A DNA stretch of 64,000 bases, taken from assembly GCA_028023455.1 (NCBI GenBank), contig JAQFVV010000002.1:31131725-31195724 (forward strand), given 5' to 3'. The number at the start of each line of letters is the position of its first letter. Position 1 is the stretch's first letter. Position numbers and translations under genes: made by a program. A model generated the notes under the pieces. It did no database searches, was not told where the DNA came from, and saw nothing but the letters and a program-made list of their open reading frames with translations. The stretch comes from Epiperipatus broadwayi. Its lineage: Eukaryota > Onychophora > Udeonychophora > Euonychophora > Peripatidae. Below are positions 1-11,127 of the stretch, piece after piece.

Positions 1-360
1 TGAAACAGTTGTTGTATGATCCTGGAATAATTTTTATTATTATTCAATTTCTGAGTAGATTGAAGCTTGTCTTTAAAAAATTACTAATGTTTCCTCTTTG
101 GTTCACTAATCTAGTATAATCTGCTTGATTGTTTTTTAAATCCTTTTATAGCTTCATGTCATCCAATTCTTCATATTTTCAAATATATATATATATTTCT
201 TAACTCAGACCTAACCCAGCTATCTGCATGGAATGTTTTTGTAAAACATTAAAAATTTTAACCTATTGTCCGGATTTAATTATTATTTTTTCATTCTTAA
301 TCCATTTAGTTACTTCTGCTTTACTCTGAACACAAAAACACCGACAATATCTTCAACAGT
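1..360. other. AT-rich non-coding stretch
   Basis: No open frame or known element is seen. It contains a short (AT)n run near 185 and ends where the family A foldback begins. Confidence 0.5.
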
Positions 361-625
361 AGTGCTACCTAGCGCAATTCATAGTAATCAATGGATGCAA
401 GTTTTGTGAAGTGCCTATTCATCCAATATTCACAGACTAGTTTCTAGCTTGTGGCTTTTATCAGTGAGGAACCTTGGATTTGAAAGCTCTACACCTAACT
501 AGAAATTAGTCTGGGGATATTGGGTGAATAGGTATTGGATAGAGCTTTTATGCACAAACTTTCTTGCTTCCATTGATTACTATGGCTTGCACTGGGTGGC
601 ACTACTGTATGGAGAGTTTGCCACT
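361..625. repeat. Family A HHR repeat, head-to-head foldback
   Basis: Two family A arms face each other around position 490. The left arm (minus strand) and right arm (plus strand) share the landmarks seen in other copies: a 'GTAATCAATGGATGC' block, a 'CATCCAATAT' block and the ACTAGT/ATTAGT stem III. The minus arm keeps a decayed hammerhead core at about 433-470, with CUGAUAA in place of CUGAUGA. The plus arm has lost the core and stem II. This is an old copy and is unlikely to cleave. Confidence 0.6.
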
Positions 626-1640
626 TTTAACAGCTTATATAAGCATAGGAAATGGTGATCATGTGATGTTTAGTGGTTTAAAACAAAAACTTTTTTGTTA
701 ATAAATGTTTTCAAAAATAAAATTTTACTATTTTTAGTGTTATTTTAAAAATATATTTATTGACATAATAAAATTGTAGAGATGAGTAATAAATACACTT
801 TGTTAATGTTGGCTCATCCATTGCTGGTATTGGTCTGGTAGAGGTGTGTCAGAGCCATTCTCTGCACTAGCAGGTTGATATATGAGTAAATACATTCCAT
901 TTTGTTGGTATTGACCACCCCTTTTGAGGTTGGCCCAATAATGCTAACTTATCAGCTGGGATACATGTAGTGTGAAATCAATGCGTCTCTAGTCGAATTT
1001 GGCATGTTGCATCATAGACTACTTCATTTACGATACACTACAATGTGGATATATCAGGTCCAATATTCATGTAGAGTCTGTGGGCCATATTAGTAGGCTC
1101 CATGTATTAATAAATAAAAATCTAGAGGATAGTATCTTGTCCTTGTTTTGGTAAACTTAATTTTTAGTGTTATGCATGTTATTATTGTCTATAATTTGTA
1201 CGTTTGTATCCATGGTAAACTTAATTGTATTCAGTTTAAATTTTATAAAAAATTGTCACCATAAATTACTTTTATCTTAACCATCCAATGTAATGCCTTT
1301 AATCATATATATTTGGCATTTATATTTTTTAATTAGTCAAATAGACTTTTGCAAATTGAAATTATATTTGTTCACTAAAGTCTTCCTCTTTACCTGCAAT
1401 CATAAGGGTTAATTTTTCAATTTAGACTGCCTTTGGAAATATACAATACAATCATTTATTTTAATAGTTATCTTGTTTATTGAATATTTATATAAGGCTA
1501 TTATAACCTTAGTACATGCGTCTGTCTATTGAAATAAATAATCATCCTCCAAATATATGCATTTGAAAATATATATTTCCTATAATTTAATTGAATGTCC
1601 ATTTATTTATTTCCTTTATTTATTTGTTTATTATTATTAT
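626..1640. other. AT-rich non-coding stretch
   Basis: No coding frame above background and no recognised repeat. A slightly less AT-rich block at about 800-1100 was not identified. Confidence 0.4.
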
Positions 1641-1756
1641 TATTTTTTTTTCCATACGTCATAGCATCGGCCGGGAGGCGAATCCGTAACAATCGTCTGC
1701 AACCAATTGCTTGCTTGCAAGGTAGCTGCGCTGACCCCTCGGCTAACAACGCTTGA
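1641..1756 (-). mobile_element. tRNA-derived SINE, copy 1
   Basis: On the minus strand it begins AAGCGTTG, followed by a tRNA-like A box region (CGAGGGGTCAGC), then a degraded B box (GGATTCGCCTCC) and ends GATGCTATGAC before an A-rich tail (poly-T on the plus strand near 1645). The same head, AGCTGC block and GCTTTGACA-like end occur at 38605-38698 and 53599-53692, so it is one SINE family. This copy carries a longer middle with an extra GCAAGCAA segment. No clear target-site duplication was found. Confidence 0.7.
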
Positions 1757-2490
1757 TACATAAAGAATATTGACATATTTATTCAATATCAATTTAATAC
1801 TCTAACTTTTGCCTAATTTTCATTTTAAGTTAACCTATATACGTTTTATCTGCTTTGTGACTCGATTCAAGGCGTCACAATATTTTGAAACTTATGAATA
1901 AGACTGGTGACAGGTATTTTGAAATAATCAAAACATGTGAAATAATAACATTTGTTGCGCTTAAATAATTAATGTAAATGTCATATAGTGAAGGAGTAGA
2001 AAGTATTAATCGAATATATTCACATACATGTATGTGCGATTGATGATGAAAATTTCATTATTTCATTTTATTGCTGTTGAAAACTGTAAGAGTTCTTTAG
2101 CATTAAGATAGGAAAAAAAAACTAATTTTGAAAAATAAATTGAGTTTTTTGAAATATTTCTAAATTAGCTGTCATAATTTTGTTTTCAAATTGAGATGAA
2201 CTCCGTAATAATCTTTTATTTCTTAGCTCTTTTTATAACGAACTTGTCGGAGAAGGATGAGTTTCGATTTTTGAAAATTCTGTATATATATATTTAAAAA
2301 AGAAAACTATTTGAAAAATTAACACAAAAGTTTTTAGATTTAGTATTCTTAATTTTATCCAGCTTTTGGATTAAATATTCTGCAGTTAAAAATTCCAAGA
2401 TTTTTTGGACGAATAAAGGCAATATTATTTTTTAAAGCTAAATGTAACGTGCATTGTTACCAAATAAATATTAAAAAAAAGCTAGGAAAA
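1757..2490. other. AT-rich non-coding stretch
   Basis: Nothing recognised. No open frame is supported by similarity. Confidence 0.4.
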
Positions 2491-2740
2491 GAAACCAGTT
2501 CCTGCCTTGGTTGGGAGTGGGTGTGTGAAAATTACACTACAGAAATATTATTCATTAAATGGATAATCTCTAGTATAATGAATGACTAATAAAAATTATT
2601 AATATACTTCCATGAAGTGATTTGTGTCAAAGTTGTGAGAGCAGTAACTCTGACACTTATTAATTAAATTGTAGTAATTAGCTATCTATCTATATGTACT
2701 GAACAATGATAAAGATATGTGTAAGGGATTGCATTCTAGG

Positions 2741-2782
2741 CCAACTGATGAATGCTGGTTCAGCATGAAATGTAAATCTTGG
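2741..2782 (+). ncRNA. Type-I hammerhead ribozyme motif, B1 unit 1
   Basis: Stem I is CCAA (2741-2744) with UUGG (2779-2782). The core CUGAUGA is at 2745-2751. Stem II is AUGCUG/CAGCAU with loop GUU, six pairs. GAA is at 2767-2769. Stem III is a very short segment 2770-2777, starting A and ending U as required at 15.1 and 16.1. The triplet AUC gives cleavage after C2778. All conserved core bases are present. Stem III is too short for a stable monomer. Confidence 0.75.
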
Positions 2783-3105
2783 AAATAATACAACTTTTTT
2801 TTCAAGTCTTTGGCCATATTTATGACTACACCCTTCCACAAGGTGTTAAAAGCCGATAGAAACCAGTTCCTATCTTGCACGAGAGTGATGGTGTGAAAAT
2901 TACACTATAGAAATGTTATTCATTAAATGGATAATCTCTAATATGATGACTGACTAATAAAAATTATTAATATACTTCCATTGATTTGGTCCAAAGTTGC
3001 GAAGTCAGTAAATTTGACACTTATCAATTAAACTGTAACAATTGGCTATATATATATATACACACAAACAATGATAAAGATATGTGTCAGAGATTGTGGT
3101 CTAGG

Positions 3106-3147
3106 CCAACTGATGAGCGCTGGTTCAGCACGAAATGTATATCTTGG
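3106..3147 (+). ncRNA. Type-I hammerhead ribozyme motif, B1 unit 2
   Basis: It has the same plan as the motif 365 bp upstream: CCAA/UUGG stem I, CUGAUGA at 3110-3116, and GAA at 3132-3134. Stem II is GCGCUG/CAGCAC with one C-A mismatch. Stem III segment 3135-3142 reads AUGUAUAU, which is nearly self-complementary. The triplet AUC predicts cleavage after C3143. Confidence 0.75.
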
Positions 3148-3337
3148 AGATAATACATCCTTTTCACGTCTTAAGCAATATATTTATGACTACACCCTTC
3201 CATAAAGCGTTAAAAGCTGATAGAAACCAGTTCCCACCTTGCGTGAGAATGGTATAGTGAAAATTACACTACAGAAATATTATTCATTAAATGGATAATC
3301 TCTAGCCTAATGAATGTTTAATAAAAATGATTAATAT

Positions 3338-3999
3338 CTACTCACATTTTCTAGCTTGTTTTATTGTATTTATTCGCATAATTAGAAGGGGAAAGGATTT
3401 TATAATTATGTATAATTTTAATCTAAATAATATTCAAAGCTTACTAAAATTGTCAGTAGTAACGTAAACTACGACTGTTTTTTTTATTAATTAAATATTA
3501 ATTTTTGTTCATAGTATTTGTTTTGTCTGGATGTTTAAGTACGTCTTTGAAATGTAAATTACCTTATATATAGAGTAAGAAAAGATTCATGAAGGTATTA
3601 CAGAATTTAAAATGGGGGGTGAGTGGGGGTGCGGGGAATTAAAAAAATAAAATAATTGTAGTAATAAGAGTCTGAAATTGATCTAATGTTTTATGATTTA
3701 TGAATCAAATGGCTGTGAGAAAAGACAATGAGTTAAATGTGATCGGTTCTGCAAATTATCTTTAGGACTCAGCAGGAAAGCTATTCCTCTTGTAATACAA
3801 TGGGAGAAAAAGGTAGGTTAATTATGTGACAATGGTGTAATAGCATTTAAAATTTAATGATGTACCTCTAAAATAGACATGCTAAAATCAATTGTATTAA
3901 AATATCAAGCTATAGTAATTTAACACTTATAAAGATTAAGTATTATTGCTTTCTTACTATATTTTAACCCTTTGACCCCCAGTCTTTGTCGGTTTTTTT
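3338..3999. other. AT-rich non-coding stretch
   Basis: Nothing recognised. It includes a short G-rich run near 3614-3640. Confidence 0.4.
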
Positions 4000-4117
4000 A
4001 AAAATTTTTTTTTTGGGTGGGGTTTTGCGCGAAGGCCCCACCACCCTTCTTGCCCCTTTTTTCCTTAACTACAATTTTTTTTTTTTTTTTATTTTTTTAT
4101 TTTAAGGGGGGGGGGGG

Positions 4118-4184
<67 letters not shown>

Positions 4185-4197
4185 AGGGGGGGGGGGG

Positions 4198-4226
<29 letters not shown>
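4000..4226. repeat. Homopolymer block (poly-T, poly-G, poly-A)
   Basis: Runs of T, G and A follow each other: poly-T near 4075, poly-G near 4106, about 60 A, a second poly-G near 4187 and more A. The open frame reading through it (F and P runs on the minus strand) is a composition artefact. Such a block may be real low-complexity DNA, but it is also typical of sequencing or consensus errors. Confidence 0.6.
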
Positions 4227-4228
<2 letters not shown>

Positions 4229-4302
4229 TATCAAGGGTAACTCAGAGTTTTTTTTTAAAGTAATGATAAGAACAGTTATGTATTTTCTTATATAGTAAAG
4301 AG

Positions 4303-4759
4303 CAGGGGTGGCCAACTTTTGTGTTCATAAGATCGAAAAAAATGTGTTGTGATCAACTTGTTGTCATAGGCGTAGTCTAAGTGGAGGGAGGTGCGAAATA
4401 CGTACTATTTTTATATATCTACCTAGTAAAAAATAATTATTTAACGGACCAAAAAACTCATGTCCGGAGGAATTAAAGCAACATGAGTAATTATTAACAA
4501 TATTTATTAATTCAAATTAGCTACATTAAATCAAGATTAAAAATATTATTTTCAATAATGATAAGACTTAGTGGACTTCACCTATCTAGAATTGAAAAAA
4601 AAATTAGAACAAAAACAAAAATAACAAAAAAACTTGAAAATCTTGACTTAATTTGTTTCACTCGTTACCCGACAGCTCTTGCCAGATTGGCTTCGCGATC
4701 GACCAAAAATGGCTTTGCGATCAACCGGTCGATCACGATCGACTTGTTGGACACCCCTG
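4303..4759. mobile_element. Non-autonomous hAT element (MITE), 457 bp
   Basis: The left end CAGGGGTGGCCAAC (4303-4316) and the complement of the right end, CAGGGGTGTCCAAC (4746-4759), are 14-bp terminal inverted repeats of hAT type with one mismatch. The 8-bp flanks GTAAAGAG and GTATAGAA agree at 6 of 8 positions, as expected for an aged hAT target duplication. Near the right end there are repeated GATCGACC/GATCAACC motifs, common as subterminal repeats in hAT elements. The 86-codon open frame inside is not similar to transposase, so the element depends on a hAT source elsewhere. Confidence 0.8.
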
Positions 4760-5464
4760 GTATAGAACATCCATATTCATTAAGACCAGTATATTTCATC
4801 TGTAATAGAATTTTATAACATTTAAACTTGTCTAATGGAATATTAAACTATGGTATTAGGAAAAAAATTGTTCTCTGAAAGATGCCATTAAAGAATATTG
4901 ATATTTCATTCATTGTTCAGAAGTGCACACAGAATCTGGATATTTAAATCAAGTGATGGAGAAATTATAAGAGATTTGTAACATGGTTTTTTATCCCAAA
5001 TTTGATAGCATGGTTTGCGTGAATGGGAGCTGTATCATCTCAGAAGTTATGACTGCCACATAAAAACAATTATACCATGGGCATACCTGATCATGCAAAA
5101 TATTCTAAAAGACTTTGGCCATTCTGTTTATTATAGAATCATGATTGAATCAAGAGAGTACTGTAATATGGATTGCCCAAAATATGACAGCTTTACAATT
5201 GTTTAATTGCAAAAAGAATCTGGTTGATAATCTTTTTTTCTTTGTCAATCACCAGATGTGAAAAAGTTAAATAAGGATGCAGCATATTATTTGATAAGAT
5301 TTAAGACATCCAATTGCCCAATTTTATGTACAGAAAGCCACTGTTTCAGCATTACAAAATTTCTTATTAGTAGTCTCTTAATAGAAGTTATTCTTATTTG
5401 CAGAACTGAGATTGGAACACACATTAGAAGAACCATATAGAGATTTTATGTCCCTAAGTGAACA
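4760..5464. other. AT-rich non-coding stretch
   Basis: Two short open frames (5015-5206 and 5258-5440) show no recognisable family features and look like chance. Nothing else is seen. Confidence 0.4.
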
Positions 5465-5750
5465 TGTTAGAAGTAACAATAAGAAATACATCGCTGAAAG
5501 AAGAAACAGTTCTCACTAACATTGAAAAAAATAAAAGACTGAAAACAAATCGCACTGGACATATTGCTTAATAAGATATGATAATTGATAGATAGTTGAA
5601 GTTATACAATGTGCTAGATGGTTGCATGAAATGAGGAAGACTACTGGTATGACATGGAAGAAGAGAGATTGGGATTGGCGAAACTAGATTAAAGTTGAGA
5701 ATTCTTTATTCTGCAATGAATTGATAATGATTGTAAATGATGATGATAGT
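5465..5750 (+). pseudogene. RTE-type LINE 3' end, heavily decayed
   Basis: The order of landmarks matches better copies in the window: AGAAGTAACAATAAGA (a LGVTRRDR equivalent), GGACATATTGCT (GHIA), a shifted middle, and the terminal ATTGATAATG followed by GATGATGATA. Stops and indels break every frame. It is the C-terminal tail after the reverse transcriptase domain. Confidence 0.55.
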
Positions 5751-6239
5751 TTGTAGATATTTTTGATTTTATAATTTGTTATCAGTCATGTTTTGAAAAG
5801 ATTGCAATTTTAGGCAGTTAAATTTGATTTCTAATAATTAATCTGATTTTGATTAAGTTTATAATAATAAAATAAAAGTTATAACAGGATTAAAAATTAA
5901 GTTATGTGAGAATGGGTTTTAGATGGATGGGATTTTAATTATATGTATATAGTTATTGATTATTTTTGATCAACTATTATTTAGAAGATTTATGAATAAT
6001 TAATATATATTTTAATGAAAATATAAATTACATATATATATATAAATATCAATCAGAATATACTCTGGAATAAACTATAATATTTAATATATGTTATTCA
6101 GGATGGCGCACACTGTCATAAGCTGGCCATAGCTATTATTGATTTTTTTGTATCAGTATATTGAAAAGTGTAGAGTTTGTTACAGAGTATTTTGATTATT
6201 ATATTTATTTTATCTGATTTGATATTTACATATATTTAT
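5751..6239. other. AT-rich non-coding stretch
   Basis: Runs of TA and TTA; nothing else recognised. Confidence 0.4.
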
Positions 6240-6785
6240 AATAAAGAACAGAAATAAAGGGGTTTTATCAATGTAAACAGAGATAACCTTTGCCCTTGAT
6301 ATTGTCAGGAAACTATTAATTACTACTAAGTGACAATCTCTCTGAGACTAAATAAGTTTTATCCATTATCTATAATAGTTTTTTTTGTTGGAGTTTATTG
6401 TTAAAGTGAAAGGAAGTCATTTTTGACTTTAAACCCAAGTTATTAAATGTATTTAAACCCAGAAAATTATTTTATACAAGAATGAGAATGTGAAAGAAAA
6501 GCATCTGTCTTGACATTCTACAAATATTTTAAACTTCTCCAGAGAGTTGTATATAAAATGGCTTTTGGGATTTAAATCCATTTAGCAAGTTGGGTTTGAA
6601 ATAAAAGCGGACCTCCTTTTATTTCAGCAATAAACCTCAACAATAGTGTTGTTAACAGTAATAGAGAAAACTTATTTAGCCTCAGGGAGATTGTCAATTA
6701 ATAATAATTGATAGTTTTCTGGCAACATTAAAGGCAAAGGTTATCTCTGTTTACATGGATAAAATCTCTTTATGTCTGTTCTTTA
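6240..6785. repeat. Family E inverted repeat (foldback)
   Basis: The left arm starting near AAAGAACAGAAATAAAG and the right arm ending CTTTATGTCTGTTCTTT are complementary over about 120 bp. Both share GTAAACAGAGATAACCTTTG. The inner parts also pair in places (AAACCCAAGTT with AAGTTGGGTTT). A third single arm lies at 7330-7460. No coding frame and no clear ribozyme core were found. Confidence 0.65.
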
Positions 6786-7329
6786 TTAGAATAACAATCT
6801 ATGGAAAATTCATATATATATATATATGCAGCCATTCACAAATAAATATAATCATTCAAACTCCAGGAAAAAGAAAAAGATAGGAAATACTACTACTACT
6901 AATAATAGTAGCAGTAGTACTCTAGAGATGTGTTTTATAATGACTATATAAAAGAATCTGTGAACTACAGATATGCCCATACATATTTATTTAAGTTTTT
7001 ATGATACTGACTTTTAATTTCTATAGCAAACTTTTTTCTGAAGAACTTCCATACTTTCTCTAATTATGGTTGTCCATTGTATTCTATCTTCAACACAAAT
7101 GAGTTTGTTTATGACATTTCTATTACTTTTATGTCTATATTTATTATTTTCCAGATTTATGATGATATTATCATTGTGAAAATCTTATAGTAAACAATTG
7201 TGAAGCTAGATTATTTATATATTTTTAACTTGATTTAGAAATAAATTCAAAATTTTACAGGACATTGGAGAATTGTTATTTTGCTAATTTAAACATACTG
7301 GATCAAATTGACAAGAAATGATTAATATT

Positions 7330-7460
7330 TCCATAGATTGTTATTATAATAAAGAATAGAAATGAAATCATATCCATGTAAACAGAGATAATCTTTAACC
7401 TTCGATGTTAACAAGAAATTCAATTACTACTGATTGACAATCCTTGAGATTAATCAAGTT
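7330..7460 (+). repeat. Family E repeat, single arm
   Basis: It matches the left arm of the foldback at 6240: AAAGAATAGAAATGAAAT, GTAAACAGAGATAATC, and AATTACTACTGATTGACAATC, ending AATCAAGTTT. It is a third, more diverged copy in the same orientation. Confidence 0.55.
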
Positions 7461-7839
7461 TGTTATTAACCTGTAATAGCTCTTTTATTGGAGAAAATAT
7501 AAAGAATATTAAATATAATTTTATTTTTTAATATAAGAAATAGAAATCTAATTGCATATAGATGACATATTTATTAATTTTTTATTAGATTTTTTTTAAA
7601 ACAAAAAATATAGATATATTACATGACTTTTGCATCTTTTAATTTTAGATTCTAAAAGCTAAGTGATTAAAAGTTAATTATGTACATTTTTAAATAAAGT
7701 TGTTTTGAAAATAAATTTTATTTCAGTAGTAAAGATTTTCCTGATGTTTTTTTTTTTTTTTTTTAAAGATATATTTGATTTTATTTAAAAAAGAAAGAAA
7801 GGTGGAAGTTCACATTATTGTTTATTTAAATTCAATTTA

Positions 7840-8035
7840 TCCACACTACTTTGAACATTTTTTAGCAAAATTTTTATTTATTGTAGATTTAAATACACAC
7901 ACAATCTTACATTTTGACTGTCCTGCAGTCTCCTTCAAAGCTCTGAAGAAGACTGCAGGATAGTTGAAATGTAAGATTGTGTGTGTATATATATATACAA
8001 TAAATTTTTTTTTTGCTAAAAAGTGTTCCAATTAG
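7840..8035. repeat. Family C palindrome with HHR-like core
   Basis: Two arms meet near 7938. They read outward as ACACACAATCTTACATTT and its complement, with TGCAGTC/GACTGCA at the centre. The plus arm carries CUGAAGA, an unpaired A, a GACU/AGUU stem and GAAA (about 7942-7970), in the same order as family C at 50.85 kb. Stem I is weak, so activity is doubtful. Confidence 0.5.
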
Positions 8036-8104
8036 GGTAGATAAATTGCATTTATATAAGACTTTACAAAAATATTTATTTTATATAGCGCTATGTTTTT
8101 ATAA

Positions 8105-8327
8105 ACTGTAATATTAATAATCAGCCATTAAGCTAATGCCCATGCGCTCTCATTTCCAAATGCTTAAGATTTGCCCATACATAAACGATTGGGTTGAAAA
8201 GATAGATGGATTCATTCTATCTGTTCGCAAAGACTTTATCTTGTGTTTGAAAGTGAGAGTATTCATTTATAGTTAAAAATCCACAAAGCGCATGTGCATT
8301 AGCTTAATGGCTGATTATTAATAACGC
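8105..8327. repeat. 223-bp foldback with 39-bp arms
   Basis: The left arm (AATATTAATAATCAGCCATT onward) and right arm pair over about 39 bp with few mismatches. A second inner pairing is CTCTCATTTCCAAA with TTTGAAAGTGAGAG. There is no coding frame. It may be a small MITE or a PLE-derived foldback. Confidence 0.55.
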
Positions 8328-9013
8328 ATTACAGCAAAATAAAGGAAGTAGTGAATTTGATAATAGTTTATTATTTGTGATTATTATAATAAACATTTGA
8401 AAATGGATTGAAGAATAATTTCAGTTTGTAGGCAAAGGCATGAAAATATTTTTAATAGCAATGAGTAAAACACTTTATAAATTCTTTCATAAGGATCATT
8501 AATGTTTTACATAGGTAAGTGCAACAGCAGAACGATAGACTTTGGAGCTCTAGGTCTGTGGCTTGTGTTTCCAATTCTGTCACTTCCAGTGTTCAAACTT
8601 TTTATGAATTTCCAAATAATCATTGTTATTTAAAGAGCTTCCATTGGTTTTTGTTATAATGGACCAATAAGAGAGACATGTTTTTTTATTTCCATGTATT
8701 CATTGTAAGTGAAGTCTTGCATTGTTTAATGCAGTTGTTAGCGCCAGATTCTGAAGCGACATAAGGTTCTCAGATCAGTTCCATTTCAGGTCCTTTCGAA
8801 TTTTCAAGCAATGGAGCTATTTGATTACCTTTATTCTAAATGAAGGAGAATGGATGAAGAGTAAATATATTGCCTATTGGAAAACAATCTGATGGATCTA
8901 CGCTTAATATATGCCAGTTTTATTTATAAAAGAAAATAACTAAAATTATCTTAAATTAGCATGATTGCTGAAGATATTAATTTTTGAAATTATTGATAAA
9001 TTCTGATAGTTCA
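8328..9013. other. AT-rich non-coding stretch
   Basis: Nothing recognised. Confidence 0.4.
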
Positions 9014-9757
9014 TTAACACTTTGCGTGCCCGATTCGTTTAAAAGTGAAGTGGCTTTACGTCACTCTAAATCGGTCACTTTTCGTACTACGATTACGATT
9101 TTGGGCTCTTTTTAAAGATTAAAAAAAGCTCTGTAAGATGCTGCCCTCTCTTGAATTATTTTACAAGTAAAAAATCAATAAAATGACATTATAGTCTAAC
9201 AAAGAAAAAATAATGCCTCTTCTTAAATCTGATTGGTTGTTAAATTTTGACAACAAAGAAAATGGCTGTCAAAAACTAAACAGTTACGATTTTTTTTGTT
9301 TCATTTTGAAAATGATAAACGAATGTTTTAGACCATTTTAACAGTATTTTTTGACAAATTATAAATTATTTTGATAAAATATGCTAAAAATAAAATTATT
9401 TTAGAAAAATAGTTAAGACTTTAGCAAAAATTATTTATTTATCGCAACGTAAAAGTGGGAAGAAATCATGATGGCAGCAAATCTTTTTGGTTGGCAAGTG
9501 ATGTTCCTTTTAATTTCCGCCACTATCGAATATTTTTTTAATTATAAATCAAAATTTATTTTTGAAAAAACTTTCGTTCACTTTCATAATCTGACAAATT
9601 ATTAATATACTTTTCACAAACAAAACTAAAGTGAATATAATATTAAAAAGATGAATATATTTTGACCGTTTGATCATTAAGTTTGTGAATTGACCAATTA
9701 AAAATTTAGATTTTTACCTCACTTGGCCAATAAAAAAAACAGCCATTAAATGGTTAA
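9014..9757. mobile_element. Possible piggyBac-like MITE
   Basis: TTAA at 9014-9017 is followed by CACTTTGCGTGCCCG. The right side ends with CCATTTAATGG reversed, against TTAA at 9754-9757. TTAA targets and C-rich 'CTTTG' ends are usual in piggyBac elements, but the two ends agree at only about half of the positions. There is no transposase frame. Weak call. Confidence 0.25.
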
Positions 9758-10439
9758 TACAAGAACAATAATAATAAATAAAAATGAAATATTATAATTA
9801 ATTGTTGCAGAATTTTTTTTAAAAATAATAATAAAAATGGAAATATTAAATCCAACTGGCTACTTGTCAGCTATATTCTTTTTTAACATTTATTGTATGC
9901 CCCTGAAACTGTATATTTAAAAAACAAATCATCTGCCAAGCTTGGTAGACAGGATAAGATAATGCACAAGTACTATATATTATTATAAATACATTTATTT
10001 TAAAAAAAATAATTGCACAAAAGCTTTTTATTTCATTTAATTAATATGACATATTTATTTTAGTAATAAGAGAAATTAATGTTAAAGAAAATTAAATTTT
10101 GTTTACTAACTAGAAACACTTTCTTTCCAGAAATAAAATATTTTTTAGAAGTTTCATTAGTTTAATTTGCAGCTCCATCAAGCAGTAGAAAATCCTTTTT
10201 TTCGCTGTTAGGTAACAACAGGCTCACTAAATGCAGAAAACTTCTCTTATGTAGACTATCTTATTAGTAAGTAAATATCTCTATTTTAATGTAGGAAAAA
10301 AAAAGTTTTTTTAAAAAATAATCACTTAATAAATTCCACTACCTTTTCTGTCATATTTGATTTTCAGTGCAATCAGAATTGATAGCATAAAGATAGATTT
10401 TATAATCTTTTATAATAAATATAAATTCCAAAGAAATAA
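9758..10439. other. AT-rich non-coding stretch
   Basis: Nothing recognised. Confidence 0.4.
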
Positions 10440-10510
10440 AGTCATTTGTCATATGACCTAATTTAACAGGCTTGTATTACAAATGTTATATATAGAGCTC
10501 ACAAATAAAC

Positions 10511-10550
10511 CCAGGACCAGTTTCTGCTACTGGTTTTCTCAGTGAGGTGC
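10511..10550 (-). ncRNA. Degraded HHR motif, family A'
   Basis: On the minus strand it reads CACCUCA, then CUGAGAA in place of CUGAUGA, then an AACCAGUAGCA stem II segment, GAA and ACUGGUC. The change at the base equivalent to G8 should abolish activity. It is the mirror of the motif at 10723. Confidence 0.45.
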
Positions 10551-10722
10551 TAGGATATTCAAGCATTAGATTAAAAATACCAGGACAAGCCCAGCACTTT
10601 ATCTAATGGATAACTATTGAATAGAAAATCTGAAAATTTCAGACATCCATATGTCTTTCAATCCAGCTATCAATCTTAAATAGCTATATGGTATTTTTAA
10701 TCTAATGCTTGAATATCCTAGC

Positions 10723-10760
10723 ACCTCACTGAGGAAGCCAGTAACAGAAACCAGTCTAGG
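10723..10760 (+). ncRNA. HHR-like motif, family A'
   Basis: The core is CUGAGGA (10729-10735), with the tolerant position 7 as G. GAA follows at 10747-10749 and then ACCAGU with C17, a GUC triplet. Stem I pairs ACCUCA with UAGG, with one mismatch. Stem II is short, about two pairs. Confidence 0.5.
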
Positions 10761-11087
10761 ATTGGGGATATTCTGCAAAGGTTGTTAAGAGCTTATTTTC
10801 AAGTTCTATATATAACATTTATAATACAAAACTTGTTAAATTAGATCATGTGACATATGACTTAATTTCTTTGACATTTTATTTTTTTGCTATTAAGGCT
10901 TTGGCAATTTTATATTGCCAAAGTTATTAATATATGCTTTATCTGAACTTGGTTCAGTCCCATATGGCTATTTAAGTTAGGTACATGTAGATGTCTGAAA
11001 ATTTCAGATTTTCTATTCAATAGTTATCCATAGATAAAGTGCTGGGCTTGTCCTGGTATTTTTAATCCAATGCTTGAATATTCTAGC

Positions 11088-11127
11088 ACCTCACTGAGGA
11101 AGCCAGTAGCAGAAACCAGTCTGGGGT
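11088..11127 (+). ncRNA. HHR-like motif, family A', best copy
   Basis: Stem I pairs ACCUCA (11088-11093) with UGGGGU (11122-11127), six pairs including one G-U. The core is CUGAGGA at 11094-11100. Stem II is GC/GC around CAGUA. GAA is at 11112-11114, then ACCAGU and C121 of a GUC triplet. The short stem II is the weak point. Confidence 0.55.

Larger units (their letters stand above)
2491..3337 (+). repeat. Tandem HHR repeats (retrozyme-like, family B1)
   Basis: The unit starting GAAACCAGTTCC recurs at 2491, 2869 and 3223, giving two full units and a 115-bp third. Each full unit holds one hammerhead motif (2741-2782 and 3106-3147). The predicted cleavage sites, after C2778 and C3143, are 365 nt apart, so self-cleavage of a transcript would release a 365-nt monomer. 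Tandem repeats of a few hundred bp with type-I hammerheads are the known layout of metazoan retrozymes, which give small circular RNAs. No protein is encoded. Activity is inferred and not shown. Confidence 0.75.

Noticed and set aside
4121-4315. Minus-strand open frame with poly-F and poly-P
   Set aside because: Produced only by homopolymer runs.
5015-5440. Two short plus-strand frames as a small host gene
   Set aside because: No domain, no splice context, and codon content typical of random AT-rich sequence.
6100-8040. CRISPR-like array from repeated arms
   Set aside because: Repeats are inverted and long, spacers are irregular, and the context is a eukaryotic genome.
9014-9757. A confident piggyBac call
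   Set aside because: TTAA on both sides is expected often in AT-rich DNA and the ends match poorly; kept only as a weak feature.
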